Positions 29,601 to 37,670 of a stretch of DNA of 64,000 nucleotides are shown here, in pieces (position 1 is the stretch's first letter; every line of letters starts with the position of its first letter). Position numbers and translations under genes: made by a program. The notes below the pieces were generated by a model. The model ran no database searches, was not told the origin of the DNA, and was given only the letters and a program-made list of their open reading frames with translations. The DNA is taken from contig NZ_WHSB02000009.1 of the NCBI RefSeq assembly GCF_010994755.1, positions 167,732 to 231,731 on the forward strand. Reading direction: 5' to 3'. The stretch is from Shinella lacus. Lineage in GTDB: Bacteria > Pseudomonadota > Alphaproteobacteria > Rhizobiales > Rhizobiaceae.

Positions 29601-32108
29601 CACGAGCTGCCAGATCAGTGCCTGGCGCGGCTCCATATAGTACCAGCCCATGACGGAGGCGACGAGCCAGCCGATCGGGATGAGGCTGCGGCGCAGGTTA
29701 TCGTACATCTTCCAGCGGCCAAGCATGGAAATGCCGCTCGACGGGCCGAAAATATAGGGCAGAAGCTGCCAGTCGCCGCGCGCCCAGCGATGCTGGCGCG
29801 AGGTTTCGACGCCGTAGCGGGTCGGGAAATCCTCCACCAGCTCGACATCCGTCACCAGCGCGCAGCGCGCCAGCGAGCCTTCGAGAAGGTCGTGGCTGAG
29901 AACAGAGTTCTCCTCGATGCGGCCCTTCACCGACGCCTCGAAAGCGTCGACGTGATAGAGGCCCTTGCCTGTGAAGGTGCCTTCGCCGACGAAGTCCTGG
30001 TAGACGTCGGACACGGTGAAGACATAGGGGTCGATGCCGCGGTCGGCGGAGAAGATGCGCTGGAAGGTCGAGGCTTCCTTGCCCGTCGTCAGCGAAGGGG
30101 TCACGCGCGGCTGCAGGATGCTGTAGCCGGCGGTGACTTCGCCCTTGTCCGCGTCGACGACCGGGCGGTTGATCGGGTGGTGCAGCTTGCCGACGAGCTT
30201 CGTCACCGCATCGCGCATCAGGCGCGTGTCGGAATCGAGCGTCATGACGTATTTCACGTCCGCCGGCACGATGTTGGCGCCCGGCAGGAAGGTCGTGTCG
30301 CCATCACCGCGCAAAAGCAGATTCAGCTCGTGCAGCTTGCCGCGCTTGCGCTCCCAGCCCATCCAGCAGCCTTCGGACGGGTTGAACAGGCGGCGGCGGT
30401 GCAGCAGGTAGAAGCGCGTGCGGCCGTCATAGGCATAGCGTGCCGAAAGGGTGGCGATCTCGCGCTTGGCATAGTCGAGCACGTCGAGATCGGCGGGAGA
30501 TTCCTCGGACGAACTGTCGGCCCAGTCGCTGAGCAGCGAGAAATAGATCTCGCCGCGCGGATTGGCGAGATAGTGGACTTCCAGATTGCGCACCAGCTCG
30601 TCGACATGGTCGCGCTTGGAAATCAGACAGGGCACCACGACGAGCGTGCGCGCATCCTCCGGAATCCCGTCCTTGAATTCATAGCCGACGAGGCGCGACG
30701 GCGTCACGAAGAAGGTGACGAGCGTGTTGAACAGGCCCGTCGCCCCTTCGGAGGCCGGCAGCGCGAAGAGGATCAGCATGATCAGCCAGGCGCCGTCCGG
30801 AATGTCGAGCTGATCGAGGAAATAATAGACCGCGATCATCGCGAGCAGCGTCAGGATGATGTTCGGCCCGGCAATGGCGAACCAGTCGAGCCGGCGCCCG
30901 AAGCGCACGACGCGCTGGACGATCGAGGGGCTGTAGTCGATGCGTTTTTCGAGCAGCTTGCGCTTCTTGCCGACGAGGAAGGAGGCGACATTGGCCTGAT
31001 ATTCCGGATCGTCCGCATGGGCCGCGGCGTCTTCCGCCGTCATGGCCAGCGCGATCTCGGTGACTTCCAGCTCGGTCTTGCCGGAACGGCGGGCAAAACG
31101 CTCGATCGTGTTGCGGTATTTGTTGCGCGAGCCGAAATCGAGGTCGCTATAGTCCGAACCCTGCCGCAGCGCCTCGTCGAGACGGCTGACGCTTTCGAAC
31201 CAGACCGGCCATTCCGTGTCGTCGACCGAACGCAGGCTCTTGATGAGCGAGCTCATCGTCACGTTGCCGGAGGAAAGCCGGTTGTTCTCCGCGACGATCA
31301 GTTCTTCGAGATCCGTGCCGCGGCTTTCGATCTTGCGCTCCAGCCACTGGATCACCGCGCCGGAGGCCTGGAGGCCGTCGCGCAGGCGATAGAGCAGCTG
31401 GATGACGAAGGTGTTGTCCTCGACGAAGCTCTCCATCGACTGGAGATGCGCGATGCACTTTTCCGGATCGTTGAGGCGGATCAGCTCGTCGGCCACCTCG
31501 TTGGCCTTGAAGCGCATTTTTCGCGAGCGCTCGACGCGGCTTGATATGCGCCGCAGGTTTTCGAGCAGCACGAAGCGAATGAAGGACGGCAGCGCCCAGA
31601 GTTCGCCGATCTTCAGCGCGTCGAGCTTCTGGAAGCCCTGCACGAAGGATGTCAGGCCCTCATGGGAGACGCCGCTATGGGTATGCGCGACATAGAGCCA
31701 CGCGAGCGCCAGCGTGCGCGGCACCACCTGCCCTTCGATCTGGATGGTCGGCAGCTGGCGGTAGAACCGCCGCGGGAAGTCGCGCCGGACCTCCTGGATC
31801 GCCTCTTCGACGACATAATAGTTGTCGAGCAGCCATTCGGCGGCAGGCGTGATCTGGGCGCCCGCTTCGACATCCTTGGCCGTCGCCTGGTAGACGCGAA
31901 AGATTTCCTTCTCGTTTTCCTTGTGCCGGGCACGGAATTCGAAGGGCTGGAAGCCGGGCAGCGCCGCGGTCTTGTCGCGCGCCAGCGCTTCACCGCAATC
32001 GGCGAGCTCCTCGAGCGACAGATAGGTGGCGCGGATCGAATCGTTATAATCGATCTGCTTGGCGTCGGCGTCGCGCGAAGGGGCTTGCGGCGTATTGTGA
32101 AGGGGCAT
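23616..32108 (-). CDS. ndvB: Cyclic beta-1,2-glucan synthase NdvB
   Basis: A giant inner-membrane enzyme of 2830 residues (S. meliloti NdvB is about 2830) that starts, extends and cyclises beta-1,2-glucan from UDP-glucose using itself as protein primer. Visible parts: N-terminal region, a glycosyltransferase-84 domain with MTLDSDTRLM and SRQHRWARGDWQ (QxxRW type), about six helices around 420-1000, a middle glucoamylase-like part (GILNQTNNLV, AHHHGMSIAAVANVVF) and a C-terminal GH94 glycoside-phosphorylase-like domain (GGDWNDGMNRVG, WLPDSGAGVRT) that sets ring size. Start at ATG 32108 (MPLHNTPQAPS) matches the known NdvB start; the frame is open to 32306 but that part is not family-like. Confidence 0.97.
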   Translation of the reverse strand: MPLHNTPQAPSRDADAKQIDYNDSIRATYLSLEELADCGEALARDKTAALPGFQPFEFRARHKENEKEIFRVYQATAKDVEAGAQITPAAEWLLDNYYVVEEAIQEVRRDFPRRFYRQLPTIQIEGQVVPRTLALAWLYVAHTHSGVSHEGLTSFVQGFQKLDALKIGELWALPSFIRFVLLENLRRISSRVERSRKMRFKANEVADELIRLNDPEKCIAHLQSMESFVEDNTFVIQLLYRLRDGLQASGAVIQWLERKIESRGTDLEELIVAENNRLSSGNVTMSSLIKSLRSVDDTEWPVWFESVSRLDEALRQGSDYSDLDFGSRNKYRNTIERFARRSGKTELEVTEIALAMTAEDAAAHADDPEYQANVASFLVGKKRKLLEKRIDYSPSIVQRVVRFGRRLDWFAIAGPNIILTLLAMIAVYYFLDQLDIPDGAWLIMLILFALPASEGATGLFNTLVTFFVTPSRLVGYEFKDGIPEDARTLVVVPCLISKRDHVDELVRNLEVHYLANPRGEIYFSLLSDWADSSSEESPADLDVLDYAKREIATLSARYAYDGRTRFYLLHRRRLFNPSEGCWMGWERKRGKLHELNLLLRGDGDTTFLPGANIVPADVKYVMTLDSDTRLMRDAVTKLVGKLHHPINRPVVDADKGEVTAGYSILQPRVTPSLTTGKEASTFQRIFSADRGIDPYVFTVSDVYQDFVGEGTFTGKGLYHVDAFEASVKGRIEENSVLSHDLLEGSLARCALVTDVELVEDFPTRYGVETSRQHRWARGDWQLLPYIFGPSSGISMLGRWKMYDNLRRSLIPIGWLVASVMGWYYMEPRQALIWQLVLIFLLFVAPTLSLISGVMPRRNDIVARAHVHRVFSDIRAANAQVALRIAFIAHSAALMADAIVRSLYRTMVSRKLMLEWRTAAQADSAARGGILAHYKSMWQAPALAVLSVALAMISDTGLPYIGIPFALVWALSPMIAWYVSQTAETEDQLVVSDYVASELRKIARRTWRYFEEFVTAEQHYLPPDNFQETPQPVLAERTSPTNVGVYLLSVISARDFGWISFEETVRRLEQTIATIDGMPKYRGHLYNWYRTNTLETLGPRYVSAVDSGNLAGHLIAISSMCREWAEAPSAHLQGSLDGIGDVASILSETLAQLPDDRKTVRPLRRLIEERIAGFQNALAAVKREHEFASIRVINLSVLARDVNKLIVNLDHEIKSAESGELVKWAGALVATCEAHIADSVFDLGSIEPLRDRLVVLRDRSRDIAFSMDFGFLFRPERRLLSIGYRVETNELDEACYDLLASEARLTSLFAIAKGDLPTEHWYKLGRPVVPVGSRGALVSWSGSMFEYLMPPLVMQERQGGILNQTNNLVVVEQMNHGRRLGTPWGISEAAFNARDHELTYQYTNFGVPTLGLKRGLGQNAVIAPYASLLAAQYAPKEALENLERLRKLGALGVYGFHDAVDFTPTRVPEGKTCAVVRNYMAHHHGMSIAAVANVVFNGALRERFHADPVIEAAELLLQEKAPRDIPVINAKREPETVGSTQADLLRPEIRIIKEPFNKERETVFLSNGHYAVMLTATGAGYSRWNGQSVTRWKPDPTEDRWGSFLFLRDTATNEWWSATAEPKRIDGEVTKTQFGDDKAEFIKTVGTLTSEVECIVATEHDAEGRRLTLLNTGTEDRFIEVTSYMEPVISTDDADSAHPMFSKMFIKTEIGKRGDVIRAERQKRNPNEPDMVIAHLIVDNAGPSRRTEIETDRRRFIGRGRSLTTAAAFDAGAQLSGTDGFTLDPVMALRRVVRVPAGKKVKVIFWTIAAPSRAEADAAIDRYRHPDVFNHEMIHAWTRSQVHMRHVGVTSQEAASFQMLGRYLIYPDMHLRADTGTIQTGLTAQSALWPLAISGDFPIFVLRINDDIDLDVAREALRAQEYLRHRGVTADLVILNERASSYAQDMQHALDQMCENLRMRGQSDGVRQHIFAVRRDLMEVSTWQALLATARAVFHARNGSLSDQIARTVALFSTPRGDEETKADPTLPKPAAPPAGEPVTIDGEGLTFWNGFGGFNGERREYAMRLRGGEATPQPWINVISNQHFGFHVSGEGAGFTWSRNSRDFQLTAWTNDPVINRPGEAFYVRDRDRGTVMTPFAALSRKPTVKFETWHGLGYSAFRSWEDGIELDLVQTVDAEEPVKYSRLVVKNTGETERSLTVYGYVEWVMGNNAAKTAPFVLTSHDEEGGALFATNPYSFDFAGRTSFFAVDAPLAGFTAKRREFIGRGGDIVLPGAVVSGQALSGSADGIGDPCAALAVDITLKPGEKRELIFVLGDTEDADGARTLADKSRTADFNTVMKAIRGYWDDFTGTLQVKTPDAALDRMVNDWLPYQALGCRILARTAFYQASGAYGFRDQLQDTLAFILHRPELARGQILNAAARQFVEGDVQHWWLPDSGAGVRTAISDDVVWLAHAVEYYCRVTGDNTVLDERLAFIEGQPLAEGQHDAFFKPGRSAEEAPLYDHCARALDLALQRTGENGLPLMLGGDWNDGMNRVGEAGRGTSVWLGWFLAGTLRGFIPIARTRGDHGRADLWEGHLGRLRQALETVGWDGAYYRRGYFDDGTPLGSAGNAECRIDSIAQSWSVLSGEGDADRARQAMDAVMADLVDRENGIIRLFTPPFIETPQEPGYIKAYPPGVRENGGQYTHAATWVVLALARQGRAEDAWTCFNLLNPVNHAKNPEAAELYRVEPYVVAADVYGEGERTGRGGWTWYTGSAGWLYRAAVEGILGIRREGGRLFIEPVLPAAWNGYEATLVLDGRTLEIRVERGGDGGWQASVNGTVIKSSNEGYLV

Positions 32109-32306
32109 GTTTCTGATTCTGGATCCGGCCATATGGAACCATCCGGCAACGGCCTTTGCGCCGAACGGTTTGTTGCGGGCAGGCTTCATCTCGGTGCCGC
32201 GATCAGCCATGAGACCATACGGCGCCCGGATGGCGCGAATGGAATGGACATGGCTCAGGCGACACGCTGCTTGGCATCCTGGCCGCGTGGTGCATGAAAA
32301 CGGCAT

Positions 32307-32335
32307 TTTTTAGCCGCAAGGACAGAGACTTGCAA
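32307..32335 (-). promoter_or_regulatory. Candidate ndvB promoter
   Basis: Minus strand TTGCAA (32335-32330), 17-base spacer, TAAAAA (32312-32307). It would give a leader of about 190 bases before the ATG at 32108. The rest of the 705-base gap holds this leader, an unassigned stretch (32336-32528) and the riboswitch region. Confidence 0.35.
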
Positions 32336-32528
32336 CATGTCAACATGACCGGATGGCGCAGCATCGACCCTCATTTGTGGTTTTGGTGAATCGCACGACC
32401 CGGATGGGGCCGCACGAGCGCATAGGACAGGCGGATGCCAAATGCATGACATGGGGAAAAGTTCCGGACCTCGTGCGAAGCCCGATCCCGCCATTGACTC
32501 GGCGGCGCCGCCACGCCAGCTTGGCGCC

Positions 32529-32720
32529 GTCAGGGTCTTCCGAGTCGAAACGGCTCGGAGGCTAAGAGGGAAGCCGGTGCGATGCTCCAGATCGAGCATC
32601 AAGACCGGCGCTGCCCCCGCAACTGTGAACGGCGAGTTTCTGTCGAAGGATGCCACTGGTTTTTACACCGGGAAGGCGAGACAGGAGCGACGACCCGCAA
32701 GCCAGGAGACCTGCCCTGAC
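32529..32720 (+). promoter_or_regulatory. Cobalamin (B12) riboswitch
   Basis: All core blocks are present in order: AAGAGGGAAGCCGGTGC (32564-32580), CTGCCCCCGCAACTGTGA (32609-32626), GCCACTGG (32652-32659), CCGGGAAGGCG, and the B12 box AGCCAGGAGACCTGCC (32700-32715). The outer stem P1 pairs GTCAGGG (32529-32535) with CCCTGAC (32714-32720). These RNAs bind cobalamins and usually switch off B12 synthesis or import genes when B12 is plentiful. Here the next gene is an unknown 71-residue ORF and then metH. Confidence 0.93.
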
Positions 32721-32788
32721 AGCTGTAACGTCCATGGGCGGGGTGTCCCAAGGGTGCGCCTGCTCCCGCATGCGTGCGTCCGGTCATC

Positions 32789-32810
32789 CCCCAATTCACC
32801 GATTGGGGAA
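32789..32810 (+). promoter_or_regulatory. Hairpin covering the ribosome binding site of the small ORF
   Basis: CCCCAAT (32789-32795) pairs with ATTGGGG (32802-32808); GGGGAA (32805-32810) is the ribosome binding site for the ATG at 32814. With no T run after it, this hairpin fits a translation-type output switch for the riboswitch ending 69 bases earlier. Confidence 0.6.
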
Positions 32811-32813
32811 ACA

Positions 32814-33029
32814 ATGCTTGCCAATACCGACCACGGCCTCTCCGGCACCGGAAAGCCGGAATTCATCTTCATCTCCTGGCTGCTCTGGCAACCGCGCGGC
32901 GCCGATCTTGCCGTCGAAGCGCTGAAGGAAGTGCGCAAGCTCGCGCGCTACGAGGGCATCGATCCCGATATCGTGCGTCTGAGGGCGCTGTTCGCCTCGC
33001 TTGCCGGCGCGCGCGGGGCGGTGCACTGA
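32814..33029 (+). CDS. Small protein of unknown function under a B12 riboswitch
   Basis: A 71-residue ORF beginning MLANTDHGLSGTGKPEFIF, with a hydrophobic patch ISWLLW and a helical remainder (ADLAVEALKEVRKLARYEG, VRLRALFASLAG). It has no signal peptide, Cys or His metal motif and is not a CbtB-like subunit (no transmembrane helix followed by a His cluster). I do not recognise a family. Support for it being real: ATG with GGGGAAAC ahead, ribosome site inside a hairpin just after a riboswitch, and codon use like its neighbours. It ends 84 bases before the metH start. Confidence 0.6.
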   Translation: MLANTDHGLSGTGKPEFIFISWLLWQPRGADLAVEALKEVRKLARYEGIDPDIVRLRALFASLAGARGAVH

Positions 33030-33054
33030 CGGCTTAACGCATAAAGACATATTG

Positions 33055-33074
33055 ACATAAAGATATCTTTATGT
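33055..33074. promoter_or_regulatory. 20-bp perfect palindrome upstream of metH, SahR-type operator candidate
   Basis: ACATAAAGATATCTTTATGT is a perfect dyad 40 bases before the metH ATG; a second half site (CATAAAGACAT) lies at 33039-33050. As I recall, ArsR-family SahR proteins of Proteobacteria, which sense S-adenosylhomocysteine, use AT-rich ATAAAGATATCTTTAT-like sites at metH, ahcY and metK. The regulator gene is not in the window. Confidence 0.6.
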
Positions 33075-33113
33075 GATCTCCGGTGTAGTATGATGACACC
33101 GGAGGGCTTTGCC

Positions 33114-36100
33114 ATGGCCAATTCGCACCTGGACACCCTGTTCGGCCCCGAACTGCCACGCCGCGACGGAAGCGAGGTCCTCGCCGCCCTGCAGGCTGCC
33201 GCCCGCGAGCGCATCCTGGTGCTCGACGGCGCCATGGGCACGGAAATCCAGACGCTGAAGCTGGTGGAAGACGATTTTCGCGGCGACCGCTTCGGCGACT
33301 GCGCCTGCCACCAGCAGGGCAACAACGACCTGCTGACGCTGACCCAGCCCGGCGCGATCGAGGACATCCACTATCGCTACGCGCTCGCCGGCGCCGATAT
33401 CCTCGAAACCAACACCTTCTCCTCCACCACCATCGCCCAGGCCGATTACGGCATGGAGGACATGGTCTATGAACTGAACCGCGACGGCGCGCGCCTTGCA
33501 CGCCGCGCCGGCCTGCGCGCGCAGGAAAAGGACGGCCGCCGCCGCTTCGTCGCCGGCGCGCTCGGCCCGACGAACCGCACCGCCTCCATTTCGCCGGACG
33601 TCAACAATCCCGGCTACCGCGCCGTCACCTTCGACGACCTGCGCACCGCCTATGCCGAGCAGGTCCGCGGCCTCATCGACGGCGGCGCCGATATCATCCT
33701 GATCGAGACGATCTTCGACACGCTGAACGCCAAGGCCGCGATCTTCGCCACCCGCGAAGTCTTCGAGGAAAAGGACATCCACCTGCCGGTCATGATCTCC
33801 GGCACCATCACCGACCTCTCCGGCCGCACGCTGTCCGGCCAGACGCCAGAAGCCTTCTGGAACTCGGTGCGCCACGCCGATCCCTTCTCCATCGGCCTCA
33901 ACTGCGCGCTCGGCGCCAACGCCATGCGCGCCCACCTCGCCGAAATCTCCTCGGTCGCGCAAACCTTCGTCTGCGCCTATCCCAATGCCGGCCTGCCGAA
34001 CGCCTTCGGCCAGTATGACGAGACGCCGGACGAGATGGCCGCCCAGATCGAAGGTTTTATGCGCGATGGCTTGGTCAACATCGTCGGCGGCTGCTGCGGC
34101 TCGACGCCGGACCATATCCGCGCCATCGCCGCGGCCGCTTCGCGCCATGCGCCCCGCGAAATCCCGGACATCCCGCGCCATATGCGCCTGTCCGGTCTCG
34201 AACCTTTCACGCTGACCGACGCCATTCCCTTCGTGAATGTCGGCGAGCGCACCAACGTCACGGGCTCGGCGAAATTCCGCAAGCTGATCACCGCCGGCGA
34301 CTATGCCGCCGCCCTCGACGTCGCGCGCGACCAGGTGGCGAATGGCGCGCAGATCATCGACATCAACATGGACGAGGGCCTGATCGATTCCGCCCGGGCC
34401 ATGACGGAATATGTCAACCTCATCGCCGCCGAGCCGGATATCGCCCGCGTTCCCCTGATGATCGACAGTTCGAAATGGGAGGTGATCGAGGCCGGCCTGA
34501 AATGCGTGCAGGGCAAGCCGCTGGTCAACTCGATCTCGTTGAAGGAAGGCGAAGAGGCTTTCCTGCACCATGCGAAACTGGTGCGCGCCTATGGCGCCGC
34601 CGTCGTCGTCATGGCCTTCGACGAGACCGGCCAGGCCGACACGAAGGCGCGCAAGGTGGATATCTGCACCCGCGCCTACAAGCTGCTCACCGAAGTCGCC
34701 GGCCTCGCGCCGGAAGACATCGTCTTCGATCCGAACATCTTTGCGGTGGCCACCGGCATCGAGGAACACGACAATTACGGCGTCGACTTCATCGAGGCGA
34801 CCGGCGAAATCACCTCCACCCTGCCGCATGTCCACATTTCCGGTGGCGTCTCCAACCTTTCCTTCTCCTTCCGCGGCAACGAGCCGGTGCGCGAAGCCAT
34901 GCACGCCGTCTTCCTCTACCACGCCATCCAGGCGGGCATGGACATGGGCATCGTGAACGCCGGCCAGCTCGCCGTCTACGACACGATCGAACCGGACCTG
35001 CGCGAAGCCTGCGAGGACGTGGTGCTGAACCGCGCGCCCAAGGGCGGCGGCACCGCCACCGAACGCCTGCTGGAGATCGCCGAACGCTTCAAGGGTGCGG
35101 CCGGCAAGGAAGCCAAGGAGCGCGACCTCGCCTGGCGCGACTGGGGCGTCGAAAAGCGGCTGGAGCACGCGCTGGTCAACGGCATCACCGAATTCGTCGA
35201 GGCCGACACGGAGGAAGCCCGCCAGAACGCCGAGCGCCCGCTTCACGTCATCGAAGGCCCGCTGATGGCCGGCATGAACGTCGTTGGCGACCTTTTTGGC
35301 GCGGGTAAGATGTTTTTGCCGCAGGTGGTGAAATCCGCCCGCGTGATGAAACAGGCCGTCGCCGTGCTGCTGCCCTACATGGAGGCCGAAAAGCGCGCGA
35401 ACGGCGGCAGCGGCGAACGCCAGAGTGCGGGCAAGATCCTGATGGCGACCGTCAAGGGCGACGTGCACGATATCGGCAAGAACATCGTCGGCGTCGTGCT
35501 CGCCTGCAACAATTACGAGATCATCGACCTCGGCGTCATGGTGCCGGCAACGAAGATTCTTGAGACGGCGAAGGCCGAAAAAGTCGACATCATCGGCCTG
35601 TCCGGCCTCATCACCCCATCGCTCGACGAGATGGTGCATGTCGCCACCGAAATGGAACGCGAAGGCTTCGACATCCCCCTCCTCATCGGCGGCGCCACGA
35701 CGAGCCGCGTGCACACCGCCGTCAAGATCCACCCGCGCTACGACCGCGGCCAGACCGTCTACGTCACCGATGCCAGCCGCGCCGTCGGCGTGGTCGGCAG
35801 CCTGCTGTCGGCCGACATGAAGCCCGGCTACGTCGAGACGCTGAAGGCGGAATACCGCAAGGTCGCCGACGCGCACGCCCGCAGCGAAGCGGAAAAGCAG
35901 CGCCTGCCGATCGGCAAGGCCCGAGACAACGCCTTCAAGGCCGACTGGTCCGCCTACCAGCCGAAGACGCCGTCCTTCCTCGGCACCCGCGTCTGGCAGG
36001 ACTGGGACCTCGCCGACCTCGCCCGCTATATCGACTGGACCCCCTTCTTCCAGACCTGGGAGCTGAAGGGCGTCTACCCGAAAATCCTCGACGACGAAAA

Positions 36101-36905
36101 GCAGGGACCGGCGGCCCGCCAGCTCTTCGCCGATGCGCAGGCAATGCTCGAAAAGATCATCGCCGAAAAATGGTTCACGCCGAAAGCCGTCATCGGCTTC
36201 TGGTCGGCAAACAGCGTGGGCGACGACATCCGCCTCTTCACCGACGAAGCGCGCAACAAGGAACTCGCCACCTTCTTCACGCTCCGCCAGCAGCTTTCCA
36301 AGCGCGACGGCCGCCCGAACGTCGCGCTCTCCGACTTCGTCGCCCCGGTTGACAGCGGCAAACAGGATTATCTCGGCGGCTTCGTCGTCACCGCCGGCAT
36401 CGGCGAGATCGCCATCGCGGAACGTTTCGAGCGGGCGAACGACGACTACAACTCGATCCTCGTCAAAGCGCTCGCCGACCGTTTCGCCGAAGCCTTCGCC
36501 GAGCGCATGCACGAAGTGGTGCGCAAGGAACTCTGGGGCTACGCGCCAGACGAGACCTTCGCCCCCACCGACCTCATCGGCGAGCCCTATGCCGGCATCC
36601 GCCCCGCACCCGGCTACCCCGCCCAGCCCGACCACACCGAAAAGACGGCGCTCTTCCGCCTGCTCGATGCGGAGAAGGAAATCGGCGTGACGCTGACGGA
36701 AAGCTTCGCCATGTGGCCCGGCTCCTCCGTCTCCGGCCTCTACATCGCCTCGCCCGAGAGCTACTATTTCGGCGTCGCCAAAGTGGAGCGCGACCAGGTG
36801 GAGGATTATGCGCGGCGCAAGGGCATGTCCGTGATGGAGGTCGAGCGCTGGCTCGGCCCGGTGCTCAACTACGTGCCCGCACCGTCGATGGCCGCCGCCG
36901 AATAA
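33114..36905 (+). CDS. metH: B12-dependent methionine synthase MetH
   Basis: Transfers methyl from 5-methyl-THF through cobalamin to homocysteine. The 1263 residues carry the homocysteine domain (about 20-345) with zinc ligands Cys264, Cys327 and Cys328 (same spacing as E. coli), pterin domain (about 370-630), B12 domain with [10 protein letters not shown] (His785 as lower cobalt ligand) and the C-terminal AdoMet reactivation domain ([14 protein letters not shown]). Start is ATG 33114 ([11 protein letters not shown]) because GGAGG lies eight bases ahead; ATGs at 33090 and 33093 would place that site inside the gene. Its stop directly abuts the convergent cobM stop. It uses the cofactor that the next eight genes make. 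Confidence 0.97.
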   Translation: MANSHLDTLFGPELPRRDGSEVLAALQAAARERILVLDGAMGTEIQTLKLVEDDFRGDRFGDCACHQQGNNDLLTLTQPGAIEDIHYRYALAGADILETNTFSSTTIAQADYGMEDMVYELNRDGARLARRAGLRAQEKDGRRRFVAGALGPTNRTASISPDVNNPGYRAVTFDDLRTAYAEQVRGLIDGGADIILIETIFDTLNAKAAIFATREVFEEKDIHLPVMISGTITDLSGRTLSGQTPEAFWNSVRHADPFSIGLNCALGANAMRAHLAEISSVAQTFVCAYPNAGLPNAFGQYDETPDEMAAQIEGFMRDGLVNIVGGCCGSTPDHIRAIAAAASRHAPREIPDIPRHMRLSGLEPFTLTDAIPFVNVGERTNVTGSAKFRKLITAGDYAAALDVARDQVANGAQIIDINMDEGLIDSARAMTEYVNLIAAEPDIARVPLMIDSSKWEVIEAGLKCVQGKPLVNSISLKEGEEAFLHHAKLVRAYGAAVVVMAFDETGQADTKARKVDICTRAYKLLTEVAGLAPEDIVFDPNIFAVATGIEEHDNYGVDFIEATGEITSTLPHVHISGGVSNLSFSFRGNEPVREAMHAVFLYHAIQAGMDMGIVNAGQLAVYDTIEPDLREACEDVVLNRAPKGGGTATERLLEIAERFKGAAGKEAKERDLAWRDWGVEKRLEHALVNGITEFVEADTEEARQNAERPLHVIEGPLMAGMNVVGDLFGAGKMFLPQVVKSARVMKQAVAVLLPYMEAEKRANGGSGERQSAGKILMATVKGDVHDIGKNIVGVVLACNNYEIIDLGVMVPATKILETAKAEKVDIIGLSGLITPSLDEMVHVATEMEREGFDIPLLIGGATTSRVHTAVKIHPRYDRGQTVYVTDASRAVGVVGSLLSADMKPGYVETLKAEYRKVADAHARSEAEKQRLPIGKARDNAFKADWSAYQPKTPSFLGTRVWQDWDLADLARYIDWTPFFQTWELKGVYPKILDDEKQGPAARQLFADAQAMLEKIIAEKWFTPKAVIGFWSANSVGDDIRLFTDEARNKELATFFTLRQQLSKRDGRPNVALSDFVAPVDSGKQDYLGGFVVTAGIGEIAIAERFERANDDYNSILVKALADRFAEAFAERMHEVVRKELWGYAPDETFAPTDLIGEPYAGIRPAPGYPAQPDHTEKTALFRLLDAEKEIGVTLTESFAMWPGSSVSGLYIASPESYYFGVAKVERDQVEDYARRKGMSVMEVERWLGPVLNYVPAPSMAAAE

Positions 36906-37667
36906 TCACTCGCCCCGGCCGCGGAAACGGCGCTGGTAGGCGGGATCGTAGAGCGAGCTCTCGCGAAAATCCGCCGCCGCGAGCGTGCGGCCGACGAAGA
37001 TCAGCGCCGTGCGCTCGATCGGCTCCTCGGCAACCTTCGCCGCAATGTCCGAGAGCGTGCCGCGCACCACGCGCTCGTCCGGCCACGACGCCTTGACGAC
37101 GATCGCCACCGGGCAATCCGCGCCATAGAGCGGCGTCAGGTCCTCGACGACCTTGTCCAGCGCATGGATCGCCAGATGAATGGCAAGCGTCGCCCCCGTC
37201 GCGCCGAAATTTTCCAGCGTCTCGCGGTTCGGCATGGGCGAGGCGCGGCCGGAAACGCGGGTGAGCACCAGGCTCTGCGCCACCGCGGGAATGGTGAGTT
37301 CCCGGCCAAGCGCCGCCGCCGCCGCCGCAAAGGAGGGCACGCCCGGCGTCATCGTGTAGGTCAGCCCATGCTTTTCCAGCCGCCGGATCTGCTCGGCGAC
37401 GGCGCTCCAGACGGAAAGATCGCCGGAATGCAGCCGCGCCACATCCTCCCCCGCCTCCGCCGCGCGCAAAAACTCCGCCTCGATCTCGTCGAGCGAGAGC
37501 GGCGCCGTATCGACGATGCGCGCACCGGGCGGGCAATATTGCAAAAGCTCCGGCGAGACGATCGAGCCGGCATAGAGGCAGACCGGGCATTTGCCGATAA
37601 GGTCGCGCCCGCGCACAGTGATGAGATCGGCGGCACCCGGTCCGGCGCCGATGAAATGGACGGTCAT
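36906..37667 (-). CDS. cobM: Precorrin-4 C11-methyltransferase CobM
   Basis: Tetrapyrrole methylase of 253 residues in the aerobic cobalamin route; methylates C-11 of precorrin-4. Family features: [18 protein letters not shown] at the start, the SAM-binding GDLSVWSA and [18 protein letters not shown]. Last gene of the cob block, three bases after the cobL stop. Confidence 0.95.
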   Translation of the reverse strand: MTVHFIGAGPGAADLITVRGRDLIGKCPVCLYAGSIVSPELLQYCPPGARIVDTAPLSLDEIEAEFLRAAEAGEDVARLHSGDLSVWSAVAEQIRRLEKHGLTYTMTPGVPSFAAAAAALGRELTIPAVAQSLVLTRVSGRASPMPNRETLENFGATGATLAIHLAIHALDKVVEDLTPLYGADCPVAIVVKASWPDERVVRGTLSDIAAKVAEEPIERTALIFVGRTLAAADFRESSLYDPAYQRRFRGRGE

Positions 37668-37670
37668 GTC

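Noticed and set aside
32109..32306. N-terminal extension of NdvB by 66 residues
   Set aside because: The added sequence is not like NdvB; the known start MPLHNTP-type lies at 32108 and a plausible promoter overlaps the extension's beginning.
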